A DNA stretch of 47,336 bases, from NCBI GenBank assembly GCA_037176905.1, contig JBBBWG010030842.1, positions 1 through 47,336 of the forward strand, read 5' to 3'. Numbering within the stretch: the first letter of the stretch is position 1; every line of letters starts with the position of its first letter. The notes beneath the pieces are model-generated. The model worked only from the letters and a program-made list of their open reading frames with translations. It had not been told where the DNA came from and ran no database searches. Below, one piece after another: positions 14,801 to 29,800 of this stretch. Both the position numbers and the translations under genes were made by a program. The DNA comes from Azolla pinnata. Taxonomy: Eukaryota; Streptophyta; Polypodiopsida; Salviniales; Salviniaceae.

Positions 14801-17800
14801 TGCTGACTAATATAATAATAATATTAATATATGTATTGATTAAAAGGCATCATGTAATTGATCTCGTCCCAACCTATAATGATTAGCTATACCTGGCCAA
14901 TAAGTGCATCCTTTTCATCTTCTTTAAAAAGAGCTGGTACCATGCCAGAAGTGAGCATGTTATTGACTAGCTCTAAGAAACCTTCATCCACCACATGAGC
15001 ATCTGTGAAAAGAAAAACCACACGACTATTCTCCACTCCCAATAGGCTGTACAGTTTTTTCAGGTCCTCCCGGAATGTTTCTTCATTGTAACCACGGGCA
15101 AGCGTGATCTCAAAAACCTTACAGCCAGCTGTAAATGCAGCTAGCTTAGACAAACTCTTTTTCCCACTCCCACCAACTCCCACCAAGAGGGCGTTTCCCT
15201 GAAAAATATGAGAATGACGTAATTAAAGATCATATCCTGCTCAAAAGTGCATAATCCCAAAGAGTTACTTACTTGATCTAGGCGCATAATCCTGTGGATG
15301 CGTGTAACATGCTCTAGGGCATCATCAAACATCACTAATGTCATTTTTTTGTTGGTTGTATTGTATTCCTCAAGAATCTCTTCAAACAAGATTTTAATAT
15401 TGCTATAATCACCCAGATCTTCATATAGCCTAGCCTCAGATGGCCGTAGAGTGTTACGGTAGTCTCCATATATGATTGGATCTTTACTCACATATTCCAA
15501 ATCGCTTCCATGCTTTTGACTCAAAAGGTTCAATATGTGTTTCTGAAACGACAGACGCAATTTTTACTTAATTATAAAACCATCATTTAAGACATAAAAT
15601 ACTTCTCTACAGGTACTTGAATTGAGAACCTGCACAAGGTCCTTATCACTCTGCGAAATAAGCCGATCATGAAATACTCTGAGACACTCATTCCTCCACA
15701 ATCGGAGCATCTGTGCTGATGTCTTGACTGTATCTGGTGTTGACAGGGTTAAACCTTCAAACACTCGACTTAAATCTCGTAGATTGAATATGTAATGGAA
15801 TTTCGCAGGTGTTGGAGGAAGGTCTTCAACTAAATGATTATACAAATCAAGCATCATCTGTGTAATACTTTCAGAAATATCCTGCAGTAATTATACTCTA
15901 TAAATCAAATGGATCTTTAGCATAAACAATTATAAACACGGAAGATTACTAAATGATAAAGTATCTAACCCACATTATCTTGATGCATCCAGAGAAATAT
16001 CAATCTTTCTATAAAGAGAATCTGCTTGGCCTTAGAATAATATGCATTGAATGATGAATTAGATTTATATTTTATGCCCTGATGCTCATTCTACAGAGTT
16101 TGGGACGCATTGTTTTTCAGTAGGGGTAGCTATGTTTGGAAATGCAAATTTTATTTTCCAAGGGTACATTTTCCAAGCAATGCGACTTCCAATTACATGT
16201 AGCATTTCTTAATTTTATTGTCTTGGTACTGAAAATACAAGATGCAATTTTATTCTATCACTGCTTATGCCAGAGAGGGAAAAAACAAGTTTTAAGGTGT
16301 CAGCAAGATACATTTATTTCTGTTGCCAGAGCCTTCACATGCACTGATAAGATTGAGTTGTAAATGTGAAACAGAGATGCTGTAGCTGGAAACTGGATTT
16401 CAAATGTAGAAAACAGTGAAATGAACCGAGGATCCACATTATTTCTTGCACCACCTGGTCGGCCCATAGCACTTACAAATTTTACATCCTTGATGTTCTT
16501 CCAGTTTAGCTCTTTTCTGAGAAGATTAGCAATCATATTTTATTCAATAAATGAATTAGGCATCTGATGGGGATTATACTGATTATTTTAGTTAGAAATA
16601 CTGTGCTCCCACAAATTGGGAACGTTCTCTTACCCTCTATCATAAAAACCACCACGCTCAATCAGCAATTTCAGGAATGCAATGGGTTGCTGAGTACCGT
16701 ACGTATCCACTTTAGGCATATTCAAGTCATCAATGAATAGTATCATTTGTCTTCCTAGAGGAGGCCCATAAACATCCTACAAACCAACAGAAAAGACTGA
16801 TATTAAATGGACTTTTAGCATATGGCTATTAAATTAAAAGTGCACATCATCCCAGTCTCACGTACAGAATAGGCAACCTGATGCTTATATACTTAAATAC
16901 TTGTGTGATACCTTAGTTCTCTTCTCTATAGAATCCTCGACTGTGAGTTGAACATCCATTGATGTAGTACGGCTGCTAAAATTCACATTGAGGATCAGAT
17001 TTTCTGTAATCGGCAAACTACTTAAATATTTTTGGATTGCAACAGATTTTGCTGTTCCACTTTCTCCAACAAACAGTACTGGCTTGTCAACCTGTGGGGA
17101 TATATACTATTTTAGTGATTGAATGTACTCAAAATTGTTGAAGACATGAGTACCATTTTAGGAAATTAGTGCTCAGACTGACAGTGCTCAGAAAATTAGG
17201 ATTCCTTAAACAGACCAAATAGCTGGTTTTTGGTATTATTGGAGCCATGAAGCCACTTGTAGAGTTTATTTTATTAGGACATAAACGACTCTTGCTCATA
17301 TCAACATGCTACAATTTTACTGCATAGTACTTTCATATCATTACTGTAGAAGTTTAGAGCTGATTGATCTTTATGTACACTTATACTGATCCAATGTACT
17401 TTTAAAAGAGAGATTTCTGGTTCCAGGTTTGACCAAAGAGTAGTTTACCTGAATTAAAGTTTTAAGGATCCATGTAGAACGAACTGTGTCAATTGTTGGC
17501 ACCAATATACTGCTGAATAAATGATCAGAAGGTGGCTGAAAAACAAAATATCTTCTTGAGTCTGGTGCCGCTAGGAATCAGTAAAATAAGTCGTTAAATG
17601 TTTGCAATCAATCAACAGAATAACTTCTGAAACGCTTACTTGATATTCTGGAACCATAGATTTCCATGAGCACCACTTGAGATCGTTAATATCAAAGTAG
17701 TAATCATAAAGCAATTCACTAGGCAATTGGTTTGGTGGCAATGGATCCCCAGAACTTAATGGAAGACCAGCAATATCCTTGACAAACTTATCAAACCGAG

Positions 17801-20800
17801 AGCGGCCTTGAATATTCAATGTTTGTACAATAGCTCCACCAAGGGACCAAATGAGACAAAAGATAAAAACTGCTTCCAAAATCTGTAATTTGCAAAATGC
17901 ACCTGTGCTTTAGATATAAAGTGAAATTAAGATAAAAAAAATTCATACAGAATGGATGTCTCACCTGCATTGAGGAAACCTTCTTGTCTCCAGATAAGAT
18001 AGCCTCAAGGAGGGAACATAGTTGCGTAACAAGGTTCAGGTTGGTGCGAGGTATTGTTTGGAGTAACGGAGTAGTTATTTCGTTGTCTATGATCCCTTCA
18101 AGAATGTAATCCAAGCACTTTTTCACATATTTATCCATTAATTCCCGTAGCCACACAGCCTCTTCTCTATAATTAATAACGAAATAGATTAACTTTATTC
18201 AGATATGGAATATTATGTACATATATTGCATGACGCGTAGAGCCACAAATCAAAATGTTTTATTTAATCCCATTGTCTTTGTACCAGCATATCATGCATG
18301 CATCAGGTCTGGAAATCCGAAAGTGTGAGATATCATAAAATGTTTAGCAAAAAGACAAAATAACTGATATGACCAAATCAGGGACGGTATTCAAGAATGT
18401 TACTGTGTAATTTCATATTACAATCAGGAATATAGAGTTAAATGTGAAATGCTTATCTTAAGCTGGTGAAGCCGCAAAGCATATCTTATCAGGTCACCAT
18501 TCTCAACGGAAAATATGAATGAAGTCCAAATGGAATGCATCTAAACCAAGCTGTATGCAATGTGCAACCAGAAAATAATGGTTAAAAGTGTCAACTGGAT
18601 ACAAGCTACATGGACCACATGTGGCTTCATGCTTAGTGTGATGAATATACCACCTGATCTATGCTACCACGATGATGATTATTACACCGCCAGACTGATT
18701 CTATGCATGAATTATAGTAAGAGCTCACCTTATGTTGAAATGCAACCTCTTTGTTTGAAAGTCCAAAACTTACCAATCAGATATTGATATCACTATTCAT
18801 TATAGAATAATGTACCAGGCGTGAGAGTCTACCTCTCCAAGTCATATTGAATAAGAATAGATATTGAGTTACAAGTGAATATAAGCATATGACCTAAGGA
18901 TGGGAAGGGGTTGCAAGAACTCTATGTGGAGCAGATGTTTCTTAAGGTGATGCACAAAAGGAAACTAATTTCTGGCAGTTTACTGCATGAATAACGTCCA
19001 AAAAAAAAATCGATTTGCTATCTTTAACCCTAAACACCATTATCTTGGAAAGGAGAATTTTTTCAAATTTATGAATTTTCGGAATCAAATTTAGATGCTT
19101 GTATAAAAACCTCTATGATCTGTAGTTAGAACTTTACCCTGTCCTTGTATTACACCATTTCCAAATATAAGGACTGTAACCCAAATTCTTGCTGTCAACA
19201 AAAACCATTCCACATCTACTAACAGTTGCTGGAGAGGCATACTGGAGGTCTGCAACCTGAGGTCATTTCAATATCATTAATGATGATATTTCTTTGTCAT
19301 GTAACTAATTAATTTGAATTTTCTAGTTCAACAAATTTCTTACTTCAAACAGAAGGCTGCAGTGACTTTGCAGCCGTATCCTTTCCCCATTTGGGAGAGT
19401 AAGAAGCTTGTTATCATCCATTACACTATTCATGTCTTCTACCCAAAGTGCATCTACGTCACCATCAAACACAAGATAGTTTTTGTCATTTTTATCACTT
19501 GGGAGTGGTTTATTCATCTCGCGAAATATATTCGATAATAAACCATCAGTCCAATCGCGAGTATCCGGATCTGCAGAGCCCAGGAGTGAATATGAGCATG
19601 CATCTGATCTTACTTGAAGAAACAAGAAAAAGAGAAAACAATCCTGGTTTATAGGATTACATAACCGGGACAACTAGCATGTTAGCCTGCAATATTTATT
19701 CTCTCTGGTAAAACACATATACTATGATTACATTTGAGGAAGACAATGAAGAGCAGAAATCTGAAACACACAATAAACACAAAACGAATAACTTGAACGT
19801 CACATGCCTACAGAGACCTGTTTTTAAACTAATAAAAGGTGTCATGCTAGCTGCATATCAGCATGCTAATTAGAGATGTTGCTCTATGTAATGTCAGAAT
19901 ACCTATGTGAAATCTCTTATCCCAGTCTGCAACCATAATATGAAAAACTCAAACCTGCCATGAGTCAGACGTCCATCAAGTTACAATGCTGATCTCAATG
20001 TCCTTACATGCACCCGATACAGCTAAAGGTAATCTTCCAAAGGCTCCCTATATAGCTGCTTAGTAACTGCTTTGGTGCAGAGGTTGCACATCATCTTCTA
20101 TTATTATGAAAAGATGGCAGTAAGTTATTTGTACGTATACCCTTCAGGTTTCCTGCCCAGATTTTGAGGGGGTAGAAACCTTATAAAATACACAATGGCC
20201 ATATTAAAAGAATTCATGATATGATTCATAGATTAGATATAAAGTAAACAACAGTAGCGGTCTATATATCTATAACAATACGGACTATATAATCTCATTC
20301 TTTGCTACAGTGAAATAAGACTGTAGGAAAAAAGTATTATAAAGTAAACATGAACTAAGGGAGGCACAGAGCCCTTATCAATCTTCACAAAGAAATAATT
20401 CTTTTTTCCTACAGTCTTATTTCACTGATAACAGCTTGGAGGGTCAATACGTATGCGGATCATAGATTGTGAAAAAGATAGTTATAAAAGTGTCTGATGA
20501 AGACTCCTTATTTTTCTGGTATATATAAAATCATGGTTGAACATGCAATCCATAATATTCCCAGTTCTTGAAGAATCAGGTGTTATTTTTACTGAGAAAA
20601 TACGTCGAAAACCTGGGTTTGTCTTTACAAATGTTGTGGTAAATACGCCAATACCCTTCGATAAGTAGTCTAAATCTGACTAATCACAACTTACATTTTC
20701 CTATTGAGCCCATTTTCCTAGAAACTTACATTAACCTTGACTAGCACTTCATACACTTACGCAATCATTTTTGAAAGGGTAGAGCTTGACACTCATTCAA

Positions 20801-23800
20801 ACCTCCATAAACATTTCGTGTTGCAGAGAGTAACAAAATAATCTTACCCATCAAACCATACAATTCGCTTGTTGGCTGTGCCTTGGGATTTATAATGAAA
20901 AGCTTTGTAGGTTTGCCCAACTTGGTTTGTGCACGGGAAAGCGTTTGAATTATTACACTTTTTCCTCCACCTGTGGGTCCAACAACCATCGTTGTATGAC
21001 GGGTAAGCATTGTTTCATAAAGCTGGATGACTTTATCAACTTGCTCACTTGGTTCTGTCATAACAAGATAACCATTTTCCTGTGACAAGGTAAAAAAATG
21101 GATCAGAACATGAAATTTTGCAACAAAAAACATGACTCTTTAATATCCGTCTTCTCCGCAACTTACTAATCATAAATACCATAATTTACAGAACTTAAAC
21201 AACACAGTTAAAAAAAAAGGTTAAGATGTTGACTAACCTTTAAGTCTTGTTCCACAACATCATTCAGTTGGGGGTAGCGGACACGTGGGCAGTCCAATCC
21301 TGGAAATAGATCATTGATCAATCCTAAAAATAATGGCACGTCTTCAAAGACGAACTTTGGGAGGTTCATATCTCGAAGTGCACGCATGAGAACTAGCTGC
21401 TCACTCATGTCAGGTGAACCACGTTTCAAAGCACCAGCCATTACTAAAACAGATTTTAATGCCCTCAGACCAAAGTCATAATGATATTGCTTGGAAAGTT
21501 GCTCCCTTGCAAGCTTGTATAGAACTGTCATCTTCTTTGCAAGGACCTTTGCCATGTCAAACCTGTATTGATTAGTAGAGAAATATTGTAAGTTTCGGAC
21601 AAGTGCAAACATATGGAAAAAGGATGATGTGTCTAAGCTAAGGATAAGAATTTGTAGAGGCAAAGTGCTACTCATCTATAGTATAGTACACCACAAGTAG
21701 ACCATAGTGTACATTCACATACAAATATTTATCCATATTTGGTTACTATCAGCTTCTATTGATTGCAGGGATTATACTGTCAAGCATTCATTCATATTCT
21801 CAAGTATGGCCTTACTTAAAATTCCTTTGTATTTCTAAGAACTCACCTTCCAAACTTTCTATATGGTTTTCACAATAACAGGAAATAAATAGGTCTACAT
21901 GAACCAAAAGAGGAGATACTGAAAACCATCCAAACATGCATAATTGATCAACATAGGTCTACATGAACCAGCCAAAAGAGGAGATCTTTGTATTCTTCCC
22001 TAGACAAGTTATTTTTCGTTTGCCAGATTGCTGAGGACATATGGGAGCGGTAGAGATATATTGATGCTTGGATCAGTTTTACAGACAACTCAGTCCTATA
22101 CTACTGCAAACATGTTGTCTTTATTCATACTTCCTTTCTATAACAAAAATTAATTTTACTTTCGAATTGAAAAGTCTCAGACCCTTCAGAAAAGAGCATA
22201 ATTTCACAAATTTGTTGCAGATCTGGCACTATCATAGTGACTGGACGGAAGAGTGCTTTCAGATTATCAGGCAGCTCTGTTCTTCCTGCATAACCTGGGT
22301 TCATTGTAATGAATATTCCAGTCCTAGAATCTAAAGCTATTTCTTTCCCTTCAAATTGAAATCTCTTTAGACCATTTTTCAATGCTTCCTGCGAGAAATA
22401 AATTGGTAAGTTCTAAAAGAGATCACTGCATATGAAGCTTTCTCTGCCTACCAATGTTTAAAACAGTTATGTAAATGGAAATAACAGTTTTCGAAACATG
22501 ATTCACGGTGATGAGAATTAGGAAGTTGAGAACATCTAGAAGCCAGATATTTGCACCTGAATTTGTTTGATTTGCGATGAGACTACAGATAAGACTTCTG
22601 CATCTATACGATTGAATTCATCAAAGCATCCCCATGCTCCACATTGAACTAGACCAGAAAAAATTGATCCCATGGCCTGATAAAGAAAAAAAATATTTTA
22701 TTAGAAAAGAATGTGTCAATTATGCACAAAAAACATCATTGGACAGATGCTTTTCTTGTCCTTAGCAACTTAGAGAGATTGTGTACACTGTATCCAGGTA
22801 TTATCTAAATTGCATTACGATAATGCCAGATCTTTGTCAACAGTGCCTAGTCACTAATCCATCCATATATTCGCAAAGTTGAAAGCCAATAGTGATAAGT
22901 ATCTCTTAACTGTCACATGATATTATCCCATTTGATTGGAACTGTTCTATAAAGTTCTCTCCAGAACTCGTAAAACTAACTTGGTTTGGTTAGCAATCGC
23001 TCCAATAATATTCAATTGAAAACAAAGAGTTCTTAACGAAATTTCTTTGTTGGGAGTTTGGATAACGTACTTTGTAATCAAGGCCATCACCACAGTTGAA
23101 TACAACACAAAGCAATGCCATAGATTTGGCTAGATCCTTCACAGTCTCTGTTTTTCCGGTTCCTGCAGGTCCTGCCGGAGCACCGCCAAGACGATAGGTG
23201 AGTGCTGTAGTCAAAGTCATGTAACAACGGTCTGTCAACGATGTAATAACAAGCCTTCCATTCAGGCCCATGTACTCATATCCAAAGCGAAACACTCCCG
23301 TGCATTGCCTGAAAGGTATATTGAATCATTATGGAGGTAAAAAATTAAAAAAAAACCTCATAGAGAGCTTTGTCAAACTAGTAACCTGAAAAGTACCTTA
23401 TCATTATATCGTCTACTGTCCTATCCCAGTAAAATCTTAGCTGACTTTCCCAGGCGAATTCTCTGCAGTCAAGGATGCTGTCTCGAACAAAGCTGTCAAT
23501 TATGTCTCTTGCATGTACATTTACAATAATCAGAGCATTGACCTGCCAAGATTTCCAATTACATAAAAAATCCATTTTTAACACTATGTTAAGGAATTTG
23601 TTGCAAACATCAAACTGACGTTATTCACTATCCATATATTAAATGAGTGAAATGTGTTGTGATTCAAGTGCATTTAGTTCCAGATGAATAGAACGACTTC
23701 ACTTATCTCTCGTATAACAGTACAATGACACTACAATATAATAATAATTATGGTGTAATAGTTTCACATCTCCATGCTTACGAGCAAAAAACAGATCATT

Positions 23801-26800
23801 CTGCCCTACTCAATCTGAACAACGGTGATTAGCATCCAGCTTGCATGACAAGGACAGGTAATAATATGCCAGTTAGGCCAACTGTTTTTGCTTCATCTCA
23901 CCATGTCGACTCCTTTCTCAAGTTCTATTTATATGTTGTCATTGCGTATATTGCACTTGTGATTCATCAATATGTTAACATCATAACAATGCTTTGTATG
24001 CAATACATGGTAAAAAAAACTTTTGTGGGAAAATGGACCTTTTTCCTCTGCAAAGAACTGAGGTCTGATCGGACCATTGAAACAAGATCAGTCAGTTGTT
24101 CTGTACACTTCGCACTGAACTGCTTCATTGCACTTTTATTTCCCTTTCTCACACTTTGAAACACATCCTCAACTTCCCATGTCCACCAGATTTGACTCCC
24201 AGCCTATAAATTGAGAGAAGTTCTTTGGTTACAGATAAGTCATTAGCTAAATTATTAATAAAGCACAACAGCAAGATTGCAAAACATTGAGAAGTAAACT
24301 GAAACTGAAAACTCACCAAAGTCACCATGCCGAGATTGTTGAGTATCCACTCTGATCTTTCTGCTGTAGCATAATAAAAGACACCTCCTTTTGCAATTTG
24401 ATATAAAGAGTACCGCATTTCAGCTTCAACTGCCTTTATCCAGACCTCTATAGGTCCATCTGTTGTTACAGGGTTCCTTAAATCATAAGTTTCTCCCTCT
24501 GAGGAACGCATTCCAATAACCGTCTTGTTCCTATCACCAAACTTTAAGGCTGCACAGTTATCAAACATCTTAAGCATATGCTCTTGTACTGTTGTTGGAT
24601 CTGAGCTCCCAAGTACTGAGAGCAATTCATCATCTGAAATGAAGAAAAACCTTGGAAATGCATTTCTTTTTGTATCCAAGTACCTACAAAAATCATGTAT
24701 GATACACATAATCAATTGCGATCCACAGAAAATTAGTGAATGGATTGTTCCGTTTTCTTTCAAAAAAGATCCTGTCCATGATTAGAGAAAAAAAATACAC
24801 TCCATTGTCTACGCTGGTAAAGAATATGCAACTGGAGTAATCCTGGATCTTAAAACCATTATAAGATATGCTTGAGAACTTAAACTAGTGGAACTAATCC
24901 CATTGATATTGCACAATTAGGGTAATAGTCCTCTAGACCGTTGAGTGGGTGAGAAAAGCCATTTGGAATACATACTCGCTTAAGCATTTCTGGCAAGTTT
25001 CTAGTTGTTGAAAGAGGCTGTTCAGAGTTGCTAATCTGTCCGGGGCTGTGCATGCATCAAGGATAATCGGATTCTTTGCAGTCTCAGCCATTATCTTCTT
25101 CCAAACCCTGTCAATGTTATCAAATCGTTTTGCTTCTTCTGGAAGCTGATGACGTATATCATCTGATCCCACGAAAATACTCTCTAGGTACATCCATTTT
25201 CTTTGAACCTGTAGATGGAATTCTATATCATAAGCCTACCTTTCTTTGCTTTGGAATATTTTCTCAAGTAGATAAGCCTGCTTTGAAGTAAATTTTCTAT
25301 TAAATCCACGGAATGTTAAACTGTTGAATTAAGTTTTACATGTCACTAGTGCAAACCTACAAAGCCGAGAACATTGTAGCTTTCTCCTTACAACCTCATT
25401 TCTGGTATGTAAGAATACAATTTAATAAAATTTGAATATTTCTCTTGCGGAATGTAACAACATGATGTACACAGGAGAGGAAAAGAAAGTAGAAAGTTAC
25501 TATTTTAATGTCTTTTAGGAGGCAAAAATGACCTATAAGACCAAATGAGGAAAGAGATGTCAGGAATTGCCACAACCTATTACCCACTAAGAGCCCTCCA
25601 ATGGAGACCAGCAGCAGATGCTGAGACAATTTGGAAACACGTTAAGGAAATATTCTTAAAGTCAGTTAGGGATGAACTGAGAAAGACCCCTGAGTAAACT
25701 TGATCTCTTTGCAGATTCAGGTACATTGTCCAAGCAAAGCTGTCCTGGGACAGGTGGAAGTGTTCTGTTCTTTTATAAAAATTATTGGGACCTAATGAGT
25801 GATTATAATTGTGAAACATTTCAGGAAATGTTTCTCACTGGGTAAATTCCGCAAACAATATTTTTCTCATTCCTGAAGGGGGGGAGAACTCGCAAATGGA
25901 GGCCGATAACACTCCTAAATACGATTTACAAAACTTTTGTGAAGGCACAGCACAAAAAAATGAAAATTTCGCAATTGCCTTACTGGATTTCAAAGAAAGC
26001 ATATGACTGAGTAGACTGGCAGTTTTTACCTGGGACCTATTACAACGTGGATTTCCAAAAGAATGGATAACAGGAATTCAGAACTCCTACTTATAGTAGT
26101 ATATTCAAAGCTGGACAAAAGGGCCAATAATTTCCTCCAATCGCTAACAGTGGAATAAGGATGTACACTTGCCCCATACTTGTTTCTATTCTTCTATGAG
26201 GCCAAGCATATCTATTTATCAGCTGAGAAGGTTAGCATCACTGGAGTTAATATTTTCTCCAGGTGCAGGAGGACATTTGATTGATATGGAATTTGCAGAT
26301 GATATGATACCAACCTCTATCTACCTGGTGACATTCACACTTTGATGAGAACAGAAAGAGCATTAACACTTATGTTCAAGGTTCAAAAGCCCTAATTATT
26401 GGCATAAAGCCCATAGGATTTTGGGTGAGTGACGAGATGGTACCATCTTGGAATACTGATCCTGGTTTTAGATGGACCCCCGAAGGCACATCAGTGCAAT
26501 AACTTCGGTACCAAGTTGGGAAATAGATTACTCCTGAGGAGCAAATCACACCATCTTTTGCTAAAAAAGAAAGTGCCTTTTTAGAGCAACACATAACTAT
26601 CTCTTGAAGGGGCAGTAGTGGTTGTATATTAATTTCAAAATGTCTATCCTTCCATTAGTTACATAGAAAAACAATCTGGGAGTCATTGATCCTAGACAAT
26701 AGTATAAGGCCTTGCTAGGTAAGTTCATAATCAGGATCTTACTCTGCTGGGCAGTTCATGGTGTAATACTTTATATCAATGGTCCACATGTTTACCCGAG

Positions 26801-29800
26801 ACAGAGCCATTGGAACCCAGAGTCCGATGTTCAGTTCTCAACCCAGAGTATTCTAATATGTGGACATCACTCTGAAAGGGATTGGAAAATATCCCCATCA
26901 AGCCTAGAGGAATGGGATAGACAAGAATTGATACTGAACAGGTGGTTCACATTTGCTCATAGGTACATGTTTTTAACTAATATAACGGACCTTTTTTTCT
27001 CAGGTTTTCATATCTTAAATAAAAGAAACAGACCTGCATCCAGATTTCAATGACTTCTCCCATGAGACTGAGCTTTTTTTCCCAGAAATTCACATCATCA
27101 AGAAAAGCACGAACATAACGAGAATTGGTCATACTTTGCAAATTTAAGGCCATATCCTCAAGTAATAAAACTATTTGTTCCGTTGATCGTAACACCCATC
27201 CTCTATCTTGACCATCTTTGGAGTACTTAGAAATTTCAAATTGTTGTTCTCTCCATGTATCTCCCATCTTCTTTATTTCTGTCTCTATGTTTAACTCCTT
27301 TATAGCAGCAGTTGTTATTTCACTGCAGACAATTTGTATTTTAACAAAATCCAAATAAAGCATAATCACATAGTATTTACTTATCATATGAACCACACGT
27401 TATTACCTAATGACATTGCCGAACTTATGAAGTTCCATACGGAACAAATTTGCTAAGGTAAAAGTTTTGAGATCCATATCAAAACTCTTTTCTGTCTCTT
27501 TCATTAGCTTATCCCAATGTCGAGGACGAAGAGCTTCACTTTTCAAATCCTGCATGTCCATAGCATAATGAATGTAGAACTAAAACCTGTACAGTGCAAA
27601 AATTTCTACAATAGCATACTGAAACTTCTTTTGAACCTGATTGTCTAAATGGAAGCCATTTATTTCTCTGTAGTCCATACAGCTAAGTCTCACAAGCCCA
27701 TACAATAATTTATCAAGTATAAGGAATCATGATTGTCCTATGACTCAATCGCCAATCGCAACTGGCCGTATTTTATTACACTATTTTCCTAGAAAGAATG
27801 TATCATGCACCACAACAATATCAGGAATCATGATTGTCCTATGACTCAATGGCCAATGGCAACTGGCCGTATTTTATTACACTATTTTCCTAGAAAGTAT
27901 GTATCATGCCACGCTTTGAGCTCCATGTGTTGGCCTTTTTTCATGAGCTTCATTTCTGGGTAATTCATCAGGAGGAACAGACAAACCCTAAGGATTGACA
28001 ATCCAAAAATGCTTAAAACTCGTAATGCTAATAATTATGCAAGAGCATACTGAAACTTCTTTTGAACCTTATTGTCTAAATGGAAGCCATTTCTCATTAT
28101 CCCAAACACCAACTCTGACGAGCCATATAATAATAATTCATCAACTACTAGCAATCATGATTGCCTCAACAGCACGCTTTGAGATGCATATGATAGTGTA
28201 TTTTCATAAACTTCATTTGCGGATACCTTATCAGGAGGAACAGACAAACCCTGAGGAATCACATTGGAATAATGCTTAAAAATCATAATTCTCCTGTAAA
28301 TTATATTATTGTTAACTTTTCTTATCACGTTGATTCGAGAATAAGATAACCTGAATTAATGGCAGAGAATCTTGAAATGCTTTGATCTTCGCCTCAAGAT
28401 TGATATATGTTGGATCAGACTTCAGGTTCCGCATCCTTCTAAGCCGTAATAGGAATTCATCTGTTGCTGATACAATTTTTTGTATATCCAATTCTACCCA
28501 CAATGTCTTTGAAAACTTATCTACTGCAGTTTTAAATTCTGCATAAATTGCATATATTTGTGCAGCATTCTTCAGACCATTTTCAACCTGTCCATGGAGT
28601 TTTTGATGTTCAGTATTGTGAAAGATGTTTCACTGAGGTTAACTTTCTTAGAAAATTCTAAACATGAAATTAGCACTGTATGATTAGGGAAATAACGAAT
28701 TAATTCTGAAACGTTGAGTTGGTAGCATATGAGAATCACAAAAGTGATATAACATAGGATTTGAATGACACAAAATAAGGAACATATTTTTTTCCTAAAA
28801 CCTACCAGAAGTGAAGTATCACTTGGCAAGGGATCTGAGATGGGAAATTGCGTTACCCATTGTTATGTGGAATTTATGGAAATGCAGATGTAAACTGCTA
28901 TTCCAAAACGCCACTAGAATCTTTGGGAACTTATGCAGGCCGTATGGACGGACATTGTCCATACTTTAAAAGCAAAATATGATTCAATTCAGGGAATGCC
29001 CCTCAGGGTGGTCAAAGAGAGGGCAAGATTTTGTACACTACGGGGACTTATGCATTTTTTTGGACACTCAAAAAGGGGTTCAGTTTGGCATTTCTCACCA
29101 ATGCCTTGGATGTACCCAGCTCATATTACCTAAGGAGTAGGGTGTATGGTGTTAAAGGAGATCTCTTATGAAAATTGAAAATATTGGGTTTTCGATTGTG
29201 AAATTTTAGCCAAAAGATATTTTTTCACTAATAGTAGAATCTTGTTTTTGGGAAAAAAGAGTACGGTATACTGACCTCTACCAACATAGGAAAGGGTGTG
29301 ACCGGCAGATCGAAAAGTTTTAGTGCAAGAACCAGCTGTTCTCTCTTCATTTGAACTTTTTCCAGCTCCAACTGAAGCATTCCAAAAAGCACACGATGAC
29401 ACTTACATACATTTAGTCCACTTTCATGAGCCTAGTAAATATAACTAAAACAGAACGTGACATACCTGATATTCCTGCAGTAACTGTAGCCCAACATCCA
29501 GGTCGCTGGTTTTCCCAGGACCTTTTTGTAGCGTACGGTCTCGAAATGCAGAGATTTCCCTTGAGAAATCTATGACCTGCAAAGGTGTTGGTTCAGAACC
29601 CACCAAAGGATCAGGGCCAAAATAAAATAGTCTATCCTTTTCGAGATCATTACGATTTACTAACCTGTATTTTGGTTATTTCTGTAAATTTCTTTTTTGT
29701 TTCATGTAAGGAAATGCTCAGAACTTTTGCTTCTTCCTCTAGACTTAAGCACCTAACCTTGTACACAAAATCTAATAATTGAGAGGCCAAATGAGTAGTA

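Larger units (their letters stand above)
17449..21079 (-). other. DNAH10: Exons 41-46: AAA2, residues 2147-2516
   Basis: Exons: 20848-21079, 19344-19570, 19138-19256, 17965-18166, 17640-17882, 17449-17535. AAA2 carries a canonical P-loop GPTGGGKS at residues 2180-2187 followed by [10 protein letters not shown]. The acidic [20 protein letters not shown] then [30 protein letters not shown] and [13 protein letters not shown] are diagnostic of dynein AAA2. The end of the segment, WSLGGAIV and [13 protein letters not shown], leads into AAA3. Introns 41 (19571-20847) and 43 (18167-19137) are long; intron 41 holds a foldback hairpin. Confidence 0.93.
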
